Positions 1 through 11,579 of a stretch of DNA of 64,000 nucleotides are shown one piece after another. The position numbers and the translations under genes are program-made. The stretch comes from Babylonia areolata (Eukaryota > Mollusca > Gastropoda > Neogastropoda > Buccinidae). The number at the start of each line of letters is the position of its first letter. The stretch's first letter is position 1. The notes under the pieces are model-generated. The model had not been told where the DNA came from and searched no databases. It saw only the letters and a program-made list of their open reading frames with translations. The DNA lies in the NCBI RefSeq assembly GCF_041734735.1, contig NC_134878.1:42028232-42092231 (forward strand), given 5' to 3'.

Positions 1-1226
1 TGCTGGTGCTATTGTTGTTGATACCAATACTATTGCTGGTGCTATTGTTGTTGATATCAATACTATTGCTGGTGCTATAGTTGTTGATATCAATACTATT
101 GCTGGTGCTATTGTTGTTGATATCAATACTATTGCTGGTGCTATTGTTGTTGATATCAATACTATTGCTGGTGCTATTGTTGTTGATATCAATACTATTG
201 CTGGTGCTATTGTTGTTGATATCAATACTATTGCTGGTGCTATTGTTGTTGACATCAATACTATTGCTGGTGCTGTTGTTGATATCAATACTATTGCTGG
301 TGCTATTGTTGATATCAATACTATTGCTGGTGCTATTGTTGATATCAATACTATTGCTGGTGCTATTGTTGTTGATACCAATGCTATTGCTGGTGCTATT
401 GTTGTTGATACCAATACTATTGCTGGTGCTATTGTTGTTGATATCAATACTATTGCTGCTGTTACTGTTGATACCAATACTATTGCTCGTGCTATTGTTG
501 TTGATATCAATACTATTGCTGCTGTTACTGTTGTTGATAACAGTACTATTGTTGCTGCTACTGTTGTTGATACAAATACTATCGCTGGTGCTATTGTTGT
601 TGATATCAATACTATTGCTGCTGTTACTGTTGTTGATATTAATACTATTGCTCTTCTTCTTGACTGTTGAGGGTCCACAATCATATAAATTGGTTATTCT
701 GGCACCTATTGTTGCTGTAACTGTTGTTGATACCAATACTATTGTTGCTGTAACTGCTGTTGATACCAATACTACTGTTGCTATTACTGTTGTTGATACC
801 AATACAATTGTTGCTATTACTGTTGTTGATACCAATACTGTTGCTATTACTGTTGTTGATACCAATACTATTGTTGCTATTACTGTTGTTGATACCAATA
901 CTATTGTTGCTGTAACTGTTCTTGATACCAATACTTTCGTTGCTGTTTCTGTTGTTGATACCGATACTATTGTTGCTATTACTGTTGTTGATACCAATAC
1001 TATTGTTGCTGTAACTGCTGTTGATATCAATACTATTGTTGCTATTACTGTTGTTGATACCAATACTATTGTTGCTGTAACTGTTGTTGATACCAATACT
1101 ATTGTTGCTGCTACTGTTGTTGATACCAATACTATTGTTGCTGTTTCTGTTGTTGATAGCAATGCTATTGCTGCTACTACTACTAACACTGCTGCTACGA
1201 TCGATACTACTCTTCTGCTACGATAA
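1..1226. repeat. 33-bp minisatellite
   Basis: A tandem array of a roughly 33-bp unit runs from the first base of the window. Up to about 650 the unit reads ATTGCTGGTGCTATTG followed by TTGTTGATATCAATACT with small variants. From about 710 to 1200 a related unit reads GTTGTTGATACCAATACT followed by ATTGTTGCTGTAACT. A spacer at 655-705 separates the two blocks. Because the unit is a multiple of 3 and lacks stops, a long open frame of 11-residue repeats appears, but several frames are open at once and I see no flanking exon structure. I treat it as non-coding. It probably continues to the left of the window. Confidence 0.9.
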
Positions 1227-1971
1227 ACATAGTGATACCAGTACCACTCCAAATCAGCAAATAGGAATGTGACAGAAATCTTAGCCCAGTTTACAGACAG
1301 ATTCTCTCTCTCTCTCTCTCTCTCATACACACAAACAGCCACATACCCCCACCCCCGTCACCCCTTCTCCGTAACAGCTTTCAGGTCTCCTCATTGTCGC
1401 ATGCCATAAACGCTCGCCATCACAATTAATTGTATCGATGACAACTCTCTATGACTTATTGAATGTAATCTTAATATCAGCCAGCCATGCGAAACTAGAC
1501 TTCTGTTTCACATCATAGCTCCAAACGCTCCCATCTATAATTATGTAATATACAACACATCTATATTTTGGTGCCTACGAGACTAACACAAAGCTAGCAA
1601 TTTCTTCGTACTGTGTATAAAACACACACAAGCAAACGTGCACACAAACACACACACACACACACACACACTCATCACCAGGCATTCAAACACTCAAGCT
1701 GGCGCATCAGTCCAAACGGTGCAATCAATAGGCCATATCAACCCTAGGCAACAGATTAGCGTCCCAGCTGTGGCCACTCACCAAACTCCGAGTGGAGGGA
1801 CGAGGCAAGATGAGCTCAGTGATGACCCCCGCCCCCCCCCACACACACACACACACACCAGCCTTTGATGCTATGGGGTAAACGGGTGTCTTTCCGATTC
1901 GCCCACTGCCGAATCGCTTGTCACCACATTGGTGATCCCGATTTTCCTATTCCCATTTCACCAATGTACTC

Positions 1972-2031
<60 letters not shown>

Positions 2032-2160
2032 GATTGCATTGCATTATGTCCGTTAGGAAGTGATTTCCATGAATGCATCACACACATTTCTTTCAGTTAA
2101 AAGACCTGCTGAGAATTATGAGAATTAAACAGGTCATTGTATCTGTACACATGCATGTTT
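1227..2160. other. Non-genic stretch with dinucleotide microsatellites
   Basis: No gene is recognisable. It holds (CT)n at 1302-1324, (CA)n at about 1648-1671 and 1839-1858, and a long (GT)n at 1973-2029. The sequence between these tracts looks unique and shows no open frame with recognisable similarity. Confidence 0.7.
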
Positions 2161-2451
2161 TAGCATTCGTCTGCAGATGGAGAGTGAGAGAGACAGAGCC
2201 AGACAGACAGACAGACAGAATGCGAATGCGACTGTTTTATTCATAATAGGCCATAGCCCCTCATGAAGGGGGTGGTGTGAAAACATTGAATCAATCGTAC
2301 ATCACATTTAACACTGAATTCAACAAACAGAATTACAATAAAGACAGAGAGAGAGAGAGAGAGAGAGCGTGTGTGTGACAGACAGACAGACAGATAGATA
2401 TATAGACAGAGAGAAAGAGAGACAGAGAGAGACAGACAGAGAGAGAGAGAG

Positions 2452-2512
<61 letters not shown>

Positions 2513-2525
2513 GGGCAGAGATAGC
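2161..2525. repeat. GA/GACA microsatellite cluster with a short unique core
   Basis: Purine-rich (GA)n and (GACA)n tracts at 2178-2218 and 2342-2515 flank a core at about 2219-2340 with a TTTTATTCATAATAGGCC segment and a short (CCCCT...AGGGG) inverted motif. This resembles the microsatellite-flanked 3' ends of retroposons, but I cannot name a family. Confidence 0.6.
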
Positions 2526-2529
2526 TGCT

Positions 2530-2858
2530 GAGATAAATCACCAGGATCTGCTGACATCAGTCTGGGATATATCGGTCCTCAGAGCTCAGATAAATGACTA
2601 GGATCTGTTGACATCAGTCTGGGATATATCGGTCCTCAGAGCTCAGATAAACGACTAGGATCTGTTGACATCAGTCTGGGATATATCGGTCCTCAGAGCT
2701 CAGATAAACGACCAGGATCTGTTGACATCAGTCTGGGATATATCGGTCCTCAGAGCTCAGATAAACGACCAGGATCTGTTGACATCAGTCTGGGATATAT
2801 CGGTCCTCAGAGCTCAGATAAACGACCAGGATCTGCTCACATCAGTCTGGGATAGAAA
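2530..2858. repeat. 57-bp minisatellite, about 6 copies
   Basis: The landmark GACATCAGTCTGGGA recurs at 2553, 2610, 2667, 2724 and 2781, and once more at about 2838 in slightly altered form, giving a period of exactly 57 bp. The unit continues with TATATCGGTCCTCAGAGCTC. Copies differ by only a few bases. The period is a multiple of 3, so an open frame with a 19-residue repeat crosses the array and runs into the LINE relic next to it. No evidence of expression is visible. Confidence 0.9.
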
Positions 2859-2916
2859 ACTACCTTGGCATATCCACGTAACTGGGTCCAACAGCCCTGC
2901 TAAAACAGTCCTCCAA
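2854..2916 (+). pseudogene. Relic of a LINE polyprotein C-terminus
   Basis: The plus strand encodes RKLPWHIHVTGSNS followed by PAKTVLQ. This resembles the segment found near the C-terminus of many invertebrate LINE polyproteins (consensus recalled as RRKL-WFGHV-R-..-LAKT-LQGT). Only about 21 codons survive. The relic directly abuts the last unit of the 57-bp minisatellite and similarity is lost after 2916. The minus-strand relic at 60361-60605 contains the same KTVLQ motif in better context, which supports the call. The clade is uncertain. This is a recalled family pattern, not a database match. Confidence 0.5.
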
Positions 2917-3234
2917 CGATCTGGTTCTCTACGTCACGACACCCCACCCCTTGTCCCCACAATCAAGATCAGTGCTATGTTCTTCCTCTGTGTCATTCCT
3001 CTTCTGGGTTCTGTCACCTTCTTTCCTCCTCCCTCCTCCTGTCCCCCTTTCACATTCCTACACCTTCCTCGCCACTCCAGCAACGTTCTGGGTCACCCCG
3101 TCACATCCACCCAGCACAGCACCTCCCCCCTCGCCCCACCCCCGCCACAAACACCCCCACCCATCCCCCACTCTTCAGATTAGTGCAATGTTCTTCCTTC
3201 ATGTGTCGTTCCCCTCCGGGGCCTGTCACCTTTC
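2917..3234. other. Pyrimidine-rich unique sequence, no gene
   Basis: C- and T-rich sequence with two similar segments (around 2965-3030 and 3175-3235), each starting near ATCAG(A)TTAGTGC / ATCAGTGCTATGTTCTTCCT. This suggests an old local duplication. No gene was recognised. Confidence 0.5.
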
Positions 3235-3465
3235 TTCACGGTCCAGTGGAGCGGTGTCCTGGTGGTAATGCACCCGCCAAGGATGCCGAAGTACACGGGT
3301 TCGATTTCCACATTACCAACCAGGAATTTCTTTTCACTCCCCCTCCCACTCCTCCGCTAGACTGAGTGGGTGGTCTGGGTGCTAGCCATTCGGACGAGTC
3401 GATAAACTCAGGTCCCGTGTGTGCGGCATGCATGCACTTAGCGCACGTAAACGAACACACGGCAA
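3235..3465 (+). mobile_element. tRNA-derived SINE
   Basis: A tRNA-like head contains a good pol III B box, GGGTTCGATTTCC, at 3297-3309, preceded by an A-box-like segment around 3258-3272. The body carries a tail region at about 3385-3460 with GATAAACTCAGGTCCCGTG and GCACTTAGCGCACGTAAA. I recall this as a conserved SINE tail block of molluscs and other marine invertebrates. The copy ends in an A-rich run. It is a retroposon, not a working tRNA gene, because the cloverleaf is not intact. The family name is not assigned. Confidence 0.7.
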
Positions 3466-5587
3466 AAAATGTGGCCGTGCCTGAAGCTCTGAAGAATAAT
3501 AGGAAATAAGTTTGATAGTAATATCAATACACATACATGCAGAAAAAAAACAGGTGGAGCTGCACTGTGGCGACGAGCTCTACCCGGGAAGAGCAGCTCG
3601 AATGTCAACTTGAGAATTCTGTGTACCCCCCAAAAAAACCCACACACATACACACACACACACACACACATAACAACAACAACAAAGCAAAACAACACGA
3701 TAAAATATAAGCCCATTTCCCGCTGGACTTCACACAAGTGTTCTTCACCGCCCTGTCCTGACCCTATGTCTTGTTCCACTGCCCTCATAACCCATCACCT
3801 CACCTCCCTGTCTCTCCCCTGCCCCCACTGACTTATACCCTTCCCTCCTCCTCTCTCACCCTGTCCATCATCTGATTAGTGCAACTATCCTTCACACCTC
3901 CACCTACCTCCCGCCGTCTCCCTTTGTCCACACCTAGAACTCTCTCCTCTCTCACCCTCCTCCACACACCTCTCTCTTCTAACATCTCTCTCTCTCTCAC
4001 GTTCATCCACACACCTCTCCTTCTCTCTCGCCCCCTTCTGCATACAGCTCTTTCTCTCTTCTCACATCTCTCTCATCCTCATCCTCCACACACATCTCTC
4101 TCTTACTTGTTTCTCACTCCCATCACTACGCACCTATCTTTCTCTCTTCTCATTTCTCTCTCATCCCCATCCCTACACACCTCTTTTTCTCACCTCTCAC
4201 TCCTATCCATACACCTCTCTTTCTTCTCACTCGTCTCTCTCACCCCCTCCTCCACACTCCTCTCTCTAGTCACTCCTCTCTCTCTCTATCTCACACACAG
4301 CTTAAACCTCGTGAAAACCACCATTACATGGTCAAGAGACACCACGCCACACTCCCTTCACTGTCTTCTAATCTGCAGCCGTCCTTACTCTTTCCACCAC
4401 CCCCTCCCCAACACTGAATGACACACTTCTCCTTTCGTCAACGTCTCTTAGTAAAGAAAACATCGCAACATACTTCACCATCCCACTACTACCCCTCCAT
4501 GTCGATCTGTCACCACCCACTACCTCAGTGAAGGGTTCTCTTGGCTTCTGCCGTCCGATGACCGCTTATTTCATTCACTTGGTTCACAGCCCAGCCGTGT
4601 TATAACACGTTTAAAATGGGAACAATGCGCATGAAAAACCAAGATAAAAATCTGGACCCAATTCTTGTTGAAAAACTAATAGAAAAAACACAAATAAAAA
4701 TTATTACTAAAACAAACAAACAACAACAACAAAATAGCCACAACCAAGTAAGTCAGATCAGCTTAAAAAAAATACTGAAACAAACAACCCCCCCCCCCCA
4801 AAAGAACAACAAAAAACAACAACAACAAAAAACACACAAAAAACAACAACAACAAAACCCACGTCGGGGAAACATTCCAGAATAGCGTCCTCATTGAGTG
4901 TGTCCGTAAAATACCTATGTCTGATGTTATGTACATGTATCCTAGCACTCTATCGTCAGATGACACGACAAGTTCTTTGATATAAAGCTTTTAATATCAT
5001 AACTAACAATCCACTGTATTTTTAGAATGGCCTTCTGTCACAACTGATTTCTATCATTTTATTCTATTTTTTTTTAGTAAGACTAAAACTTCTTACCAAA
5101 GTAACTTCTCCATTCCCTCATTTTCCCGTCCATAGTTTTTCTAGCCTTCTATCTACATGTATTCGCAAGTAGTGTCTGTCTTCCCTTTGAATGTTCACAT
5201 TGCGTGTGATAGCCGGTTGGGTGGGAAAGTCTTTTGACTTGAGTCTGCAGAAAATTTAGCGCTGTACAAAGTGATTCATCATTTATTCATTCATTCATTT
5301 ATCGATTCAGTCATTTTTCTTACTCCTCACCCTCCTACTACTACTGCTACTATTTACACCAGTTCCGAACTACTACTACTCCTCGTGAAAACACGACAGT
5401 CTGTCAACGCGTCACCACTTCGTCCGCTGTGTGTCGTTGTGTCATCCTACTACAAACCGCTCATTTTAAGTGGAGACTCCAACAAACGTCAAACACACAC
5501 ACACACACCGTCACCAACACACAACTATGCAGTGCATTCTTCCCCTCCGCCACCCCCCGCCCCCATTCTTTCGTGTTAATGTGAGGC
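3466..5587. other. Non-genic, pyrimidine- and A-rich low-complexity DNA
   Basis: No gene is recognisable in about 2.1 kb. It holds (CA)n near 3640-3670, a long CT-rich block with repeated TCTCTCT and CCACACACC at 3840-4300, and an A-rich block with AACAACAAC and a C10 run at 4690-4860. A T-rich patch lies at 5060-5075 and a (CA)n tract at about 5497-5509. Open frames here are low-complexity (Ser/Leu/Pro or Lys/Gln) and not credible proteins. Confidence 0.65.
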
Positions 5588-5907
5588 GTGTGGTCGAATC
5601 AGGCGTTGGACTTGTGATCCAGTGATCACCAGAGATCGGTGTTCACAGCCCCGTTTCTGCATAGTGCTGTGTCCCTTGGAAAGGCATTACTCCACCCACG
5701 TGTGAAGGGCAAATCATTTCGGATGGGGAAGGTTAAAAAAAAAAAACAACAACAAAAAAACCGGAAGGAGAAAACTGGGTCCCGCCTTCCAATGCCGAGC
5801 ACTGGACATAGTGAAAATGAATTCACTGCTTCGATAGCCGCAAAAAAACAAAAAACAAAAAGAGCTGTAAAGACGATGGGACGTTTAACCTTTTTGACGT
5901 CGTCTTG
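5588..5907 (+). mobile_element. tRNA-derived SINE, second family
   Basis: The head GTTGGACTTGTGATCCAG (5604-5621) is tRNA-like at the anticodon arm, preceded by a degenerate A box (TGGTCGAATCAGG) and followed by a degenerate B box near 5638-5652. The body has CTTGGAAAGGCATTACTCC and CACGTGTGAAGGGCAAATC, which I recall from a common gastropod SINE body. The tail has CGCCTTCCAATGCCGAGC and ends at TTTAACCTTTTTGACG. A-rich insertions at 5735-5760 and 5842-5860 interrupt it, so it is an old copy. Confidence 0.65.
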
Positions 5908-6199
5908 ATATTAGTGAAACAGTACTAGAAAGTATCAATAAATGGACATGCCCCACTCCGACCCCCCCTCTCCCCACTCCACACACATACGTATTTTCCC
6001 GTCAGATAACAACAGAAAGTTCTCCGCCGTTCTCAGGACTCTCCCCCTGGAAACAAGGAAACCTTCACCAAACCAACACCCAAACACTTCACAACAGGAC
6101 CTTCGTTATGGCGTAAGGCAATTGGTCGTTAATTAAACTCAACAGCTCATCTTTCAGAGCTAAATATTCCACCCATCCACCATCATCAGCCGTCTCTCT
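5908..6199. other. Unique sequence, nothing recognised
   Basis: About 290 bp of C-rich unique sequence with no recognisable gene or repeat. Confidence 0.5.
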
Positions 6200-6452
6200 T
6201 TGTACTGTACTGTACTGTATTGTATTACATCGTATTGTATGAATTCTATTGTATTGCCTCGTATTGCACTGTATTGAATTGTATTGTATTGCATCATATT
6301 GTATTACATTGTATTGAACTATATTGTATTACATCGTATTGTATTGCATTGTATTGAATTGTATTATATTACATCGTTTTGTATTGCATTGTATTGAACT
6401 GTATTGTATTACATCGTTTTGTATTGCATTGTATTGTATTGTATTGCACTCT
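6200..6452. repeat. Degenerate TGTAT pentamer array
   Basis: Variants of TGTAT, TGCAT, TACAT and TGAAT alternate for about 250 bp, with a looser higher period of about 20-30 bp (blocks such as GTATTACATCGTTTTGTATT recur). This is a decayed pentanucleotide microsatellite. Confidence 0.85.
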
Positions 6453-7059
6453 GTCACAACTGATTTCTATATATGAATTTCGGGCTGCTCTCCCCATGAA
6501 AAATGCATGTCACCACACTGCAGCAACCACAATTTTCCTCCTCCTTTTCTGTCTGCAACAGTATACATCGTCTTTCCACGACCCACTTTGCAGGTTAGGT
6601 TAGGTTAGGTCGACACAGGGAGCCAGCCCTAGAACCATCGCTGGGCTGATGTCACGTTTTCGCCATCAAACTGGCTCACGGGCACAGAATTGTTTCTGCT
6701 GTCTTATTGACTCCGGGTGGCGGCCGCTCTGCCGTCTGGTGAGACGCTTGCTATATTTATCTGCCGTACGCTTGCTGTCTCTTGGCTGCCGTTTTCAAAA
6801 CGAAAAATAGGACACAGAGGGAACTTTCAATTTATGTCCGTTCCTTTACAGTTTGTTTGACATTCTAACGCGTGGTGGGTTTTTTTTTCGTTTTTTTTTC
6901 GTTCTTTATGATTTTGTCAAGTTACTTGTGTAGAACATATCCTTTGAAAGGCGAGAAGTTGATGCTACCAAAAAAGAAACAAAAAACAAACATAAGAAAC
7001 ACACACACGCATACACACACAAGCAGATCAGCGCTTATTTAACTTCCTTGAAAAAAAAA
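6453..7059. other. Unique sequence, no gene recognised
   Basis: A mostly unique stretch. It includes a short GGTTA run (about 3.6 units) at 6593-6610 and T-rich runs at 6870-6900. No coding signal was recognised. Confidence 0.5.
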
Positions 7060-7240
7060 CAACATGAAAAAGATCCCCCCCTCTCTCTCTCTAGTAAAGA
7101 GGACGAGAAAGAAGAAGATGAAGGAGAAGACGACGGCGTCAAAGAAGAAGAAGAAGAACAACAACAGTAACAAGACGACGATGACGACGACGACGACGAA
7201 GAAGAAGGAGAAGAAGAAGAAGAAGAAACAAAGACAGTCA
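7060..7240. repeat. GAA/GAC trinucleotide-rich tract
   Basis: Mixed GAA, GAC and AAG triplets form an almost pure purine-rich strand from about 7090 to 7232, with a (GAC)n core near 7178-7200. Lys-rich and Ser-rich open frames cross it on both strands and are artefacts of composition. Confidence 0.8.
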
Positions 7241-8310
7241 ACAATAGCAACTCAAACCCCACTCAAACCCCCAGTACAAGCAAATACATGACCAGTCTCC
7301 TTCCAGAAGAGAAACAAGAAACCAATCCCGTTACCTGAAATAGCACACATTTGACGCAGACACATGATCCAATAATATCAGGCAGCGACAAACAGAGAAC
7401 AACCATCCCATCAGCATTGGAAACATCATCACCACCATCACCACCACCACCACCACCACCAAGAAACACCCCACCCCGCCACCCAATCAGCACTAACATG
7501 TTATCCAATAATGCCAACCACTGACTAACATGAAACGTCCTTTTCAGCATGCAACACAAATACACGCACTTCACGCACACTATCGACACACACACACACA
7601 CTGACACACACACATGCATGCACCCACAAACAAAGCAACAACAATAACACACACAACACCACAAATCAAGCAACACTGAACAGTAACGACACACACAACA
7701 CCACAAACATGTTGTCCAATAACCCCAAGAGACGCCGGCGCAAGCATACACCGATCACGGCAACACAAGAAGTAAACCAAGACAAGAACATCACAAACAG
7801 TTCATCTAACGGACGTACAACGTCCATTCTTTTAGGAAGGCTGCCAGCAATAATCACCACTAGCAAAACAATCACCACAACCAGTCTCCAGTAATTCCAC
7901 CAGTGGCGATGCAGTAAACACCCTTTCATCAAACCAAGCCAGCAATATAGATTGTTCAGAAAAAGCCACTCACAATTATCACTAAACATCAGCCACTAAT
8001 GCCCACAAACCAGCATAATGCGTTCCTTTCAGCAAGACAACAACAACAAAACCAATAACACGCCCACAATATGAACAGAACATCCAATAATTACCCGAAA
8101 CGTGGCAGAGAACATAATCGCTAATTCCACGGAAACGACCACACAAATATGACTACTATCAACTAATTACCAGAGACGAACATAAAACATCATCCACCTT
8201 TCAGCAAACCACCACCTTCCACCACCACCATAAAAAAATACAACACCAAATAAAAATCACCACAAAACATAGCATCCAATAATTACCAGAGATGACGCCA
8301 AGAGCAGCGT
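7241..8310. repeat. Region with a dispersed ATCCAATAAT motif, probably a decayed tandem repeat
   Basis: The motif TCCAATAAT, often followed by (T)ACCAGAGACG-like sequence, occurs near 7368, 7504, 7713, 8085 and 8277, with a related CTAATTACCAGAGACG near 8163. CCTTTTCAGCA or CCTTTCAGCAA recurs near 7538, 8025 and 8199. Spacing is irregular. A (CAC)n tract sits at 7423-7461 and (CA)n tracts at 7560-7620. No gene was recognised. Confidence 0.45.
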
Positions 8311-9610
8311 GGCTTCATCAACATGGGAAAGCCGCTGGGTAGACAGAAGACCGAAGAAAACACTGTCGGCAATCCCACGTCGAAACGAGCCAGTGAGTAA
8401 TGAAAAAACAGAACAACAACATCACACACACATACACACACGAATAAAAACACTGCTGCTGGCAGAATCCGTCAGTCCCGTCTCTTGACTTCTGGCAACG
8501 TTGAAAACAGCGCCGTCACACTTGTGCCGGCAGTGTCTCACACGGGTCAAACTTAGTGAGCCAGCGAACTGAACTCCCAGTCACATTCCTGTCCCCAAGT
8601 CCTTGACAACAGTCACTGCTTCAGGCCAATAAATAGGTCACGTCTGCACTGCCTGCCTGGTCATCATCACCACCCATTCACCTCACGGCTCTTATAATCA
8701 ATCAGCACAGAGCAAAAAAACGAAAACACCGCAAAGTCTCTACCGACTATCTTCAATCAGCAACCAAACTGAAGAAGAAATCTCACAGTTGCTCCAAAGA
8801 CAAAACCTGTACCAAAAACACACTAACGGAAATCGTTGCAGTAAAGACTCCGGTCAACATCGCCAATAAATAATGAACACTAATTCGAAACTGAAAGTCA
8901 AACAGTAACTAGTTGAGAAGTAGCAAAAATTTAATGTGTGTCAAGAAATCAAACTTGTGGCTTTGAATATGAAAAAAACAAACAAACAAACAACAACAAC
9001 AACAAAACCTATGGCTTTGACTGAAGAAAGAAACTTAAGACCTCAGTGAAGCACTTTCCGGGTAGTTCCAACAAAACTCAGGTTGTCACGAGTTGAGGGG
9101 AAGAAAACAGCCTGTCAACGGAAAGGAAGCGATGGAGGAAGCAGCAGAACACCCACTGATTCCCCGGTCTCCACACATCTCAAGGGACTGCACAAATCTG
9201 AAGTGACGATGGAAACATAAGAATGGTTCCACAACTGAACACCGTACCGTGATGCAGACGAACATTCATACACCGCAACTTTCGAACAGTTCTCTCTCTC
9301 TGTCTCTCTCTCCAAGCAAACCGTGGCATCAAAATGATAAGTGCAACAAATTTCAGTTCGTGCAGAACTAGTTGTTCGGAACAAATATCACGTTGCTTTC
9401 TACATACACGTGTTCGATATCCGTGCTTGCCAGCGAAGCGAACGGATTTCAAGCAAAGCGTGTGTGCACAGAGATCATCACCATCACCACCACCACTGCC
9501 ACCAGAGGAGCAGATAGCTGCTGCAGCAAAGACACGGCATCAATGGGGAACGCCTCTTTCTTCTTCTTCCACACTGCCGACTCGGTGTCCGTCACACAGG
9601 CACCACCACC
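8311..9610. other. Unique sequence, no gene recognised
   Basis: About 1.3 kb without a recognisable repeat family or protein signal apart from AACAAC runs at 8970-9007. Open frames up to about 118 codons exist on both strands but show no recognisable domain. Confidence 0.5.
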
Positions 9611-9836
9611 GACAACCACCACACACACACACACACACGCACGCGCGCCCTACACCCGACCGCATCCGCGCACACACACAGTGTAGCTAGCACGTGCTTG
9701 CAGCACGCGCATCAGCTCTTAAAACGGTGCTTTCTCCGTCTGTCTCTCGATGGGGTCGTGTGCTTGCTCGCTTGCGGCAGTCACAACTACTGAAGTTGTG
9801 TGAGTGCTACACACATAACACACACACACACACATG

Positions 9837-9878
<42 letters not shown>

Positions 9879-10120
9879 GACAAATACAGGGAGAGTCGTA
9901 TGTTTCTCAACGCCATGAAGATTAATAGAAACTGACTCCTGTGCAAGATTTCCAAACAGAAGTGAATGTGAACTCATGTGCAGTCTGTACATCTCTTTGC
10001 ATGGGCTGTACGGGTTGGACTAGTTGGATGTGTATGTGCTTGCGGGTGTGCGTGTGCTTGCGGGTGTGCGTGTGAGGCAAAAAACGATAAACACATACAC
10101 TGACGGCAGAGCGAGACTGC

Positions 10121-10156
<36 letters not shown>

Positions 10157-10230
10157 CAAAGAGACAGAGACAGACAGACTGCGGACAGGACAGAGACACG
10201 AGAAATACGATCTCATACACACACACATCG
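9611..10230. repeat. Microsatellite cluster: CA, GA, GACA, GT
   Basis: Tracts include (CA)n at 9620-9638, (CA)n then (GA)n then (GACA)n at 9809-9882, a tandem GTGCTTGCGGGTGTGC repeat at about 10036-10072, and (GT)n then (GA)n at 10121-10180. No gene is supported. Confidence 0.8.
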
Positions 10231-10711
10231 GGCTTGTTTGTTATAACATTCAGTAGATTTGGCTGAAATTCACAAAGAATGCACACTGACAGATACAGAA
10301 GACACACAACGAAAAGGCGCAAAACAATGGCTCTTTCGGATTTCCATCAAGCCAATTTCAGAAGTCTATGACCGTGAGGGAGACCGCACTGAAAAAGAGA
10401 GCCATGACCATTCCTGATGACTACACTCATGGTACGTGTCACTGTCAAGGAAGCGTCAAAGCGTGTGGGGTGGTTCATAATCGCTACACCAGAATTACGT
10501 AATAAAAAAAAGAAGAAAAAAAAAGAATAAAAGGGGTAGTGAGACAGAAACACGTGAGACCCACCAAAGCGCTGATCAAGCCTTAAAAACCTGCCAGCTG
10601 CTGCGAAAATGGAAGCAGTGATGATACATGTGAGATAGTAAGATGAAATATGATGAAACAGGATGAAATAATGTAACAACAACAACAATAATAATAATAA
10701 TAACAATAATG
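10231..10711. other. Unique sequence, no gene recognised
   Basis: Unique sequence ending in an A-rich trinucleotide tract (AAC/AAT) at about 10676-10708. No gene or named repeat was recognised. Confidence 0.5.
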
Positions 10712-11035
10712 ATTATGATGATGTACATTTATATAGCGCCCTTTCTCTCTAAGAGCTCAGGGAGCTTTGCATGAAAGAAAAATATTACAAGTTACATAAA
10801 ACATTCATGACCACTTTCTCAAAACCCCTCCTCCCCCCCCACTCACACTCTCTCCCCCTCCCACTCTACATGAACAACTGTTTCTACCCCAGCGTGTAAG
10901 CAGCCATACTCCATTTTCAGGGGTCTTAAGATGTATAAGTGTTTTTACCTAAGGTGTAGGTAGCCATACTCCATTTTCAGGGGTCTTTACATGTACATCT
11001 GTTTTCACCCCACTATGTAGGTAAACCAAACAAAT
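10712..11035 (+). mobile_element. Dispersed repeat with TATATAGCGCC head and 60-bp internal units
   Basis: It begins with GTACATTTATATAGCGCCC and AAGAGCTCAGGGAGCTTTGC. This arrangement is widespread in marine invertebrate interspersed repeats. It is followed by a C-rich segment and then a 60-bp tandem unit marked by CCATACTCCATTTTCAGGGG at about 10904 and 10964, with a third partial unit. The family is not assigned; a SINE-like or non-autonomous element is most likely. Confidence 0.5.
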
Positions 11036-11339
11036 AATCAAATCAATAAAATAGAATGAAGCACGAGGTATCGGTCAATTGATAATGATAATAATAATAA
11101 TGATAATAATAATAACAATACTGATGAAAATAATAAACGGTAATCTCGGGGCACGCTTTTCCTTTGTAGTCGATCCACGAACAGAAAGCCGCCTGACTTA
11201 TCCTGACAAACGGGTCTGTCGTGAAGATGATCGGTCATGCTGCTTGCAATAGAGAAGGGCAGACAGGATGAAATACATGAACAAAAAGGTAAAGAAATAA
11301 AGAAAGTCTGGCTAAAAAAGGCAGACACGTTGAACGACT
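11036..11339. other. AT-rich trinucleotide patch and unique sequence
   Basis: (ATA/ATG)n trinucleotides at 11085-11120 are followed by unique sequence with no recognised gene. Confidence 0.5.
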
Positions 11340-11538
11340 AAGAGAAAGATGAAAGAAGAAGAAGAAGTTGAAGAAGAAAAACTTAAAGCAGAAGAACTTG
11401 AAGAAGAAGAACTTGAAGAAGAAGAACTTGAAGAAGAAGAAGAAGAGAGTCAAACAGGTAGAGGGACAGAAGGAAAGAAAAATGAAAGAAAGAAAGAGAA
11501 AGAAAATAGATGAGAAAGTACCCACGGCATGTCAGAAA

Positions 11539-11579
<41 letters not shown>

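Noticed and set aside
81-1226. Long protein-coding gene with Leu/Ile- and Val/Thr-rich repeats
   Set aside because: Several frames are open over the same minisatellite, with no exon context; the open frame follows from the 33-bp period.
3240-3310. tRNA gene
   Set aside because: A B box is present but the arms do not pair as a full cloverleaf and the sequence continues into a SINE body and tail.
5200-5260. tRNA-like head (AGCCGGTTGGGTGG)
   Set aside because: Only a D-arm-like stretch, with no B box or body; too little to call.
5588-5655. tRNA gene
   Set aside because: Only the anticodon-arm region is tRNA-like; A and B boxes are degenerate and a SINE body follows.
6593-6610. TTAGG telomeric repeat
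   Set aside because: Fewer than four units in ordinary sequence; expected by chance or as a short microsatellite.
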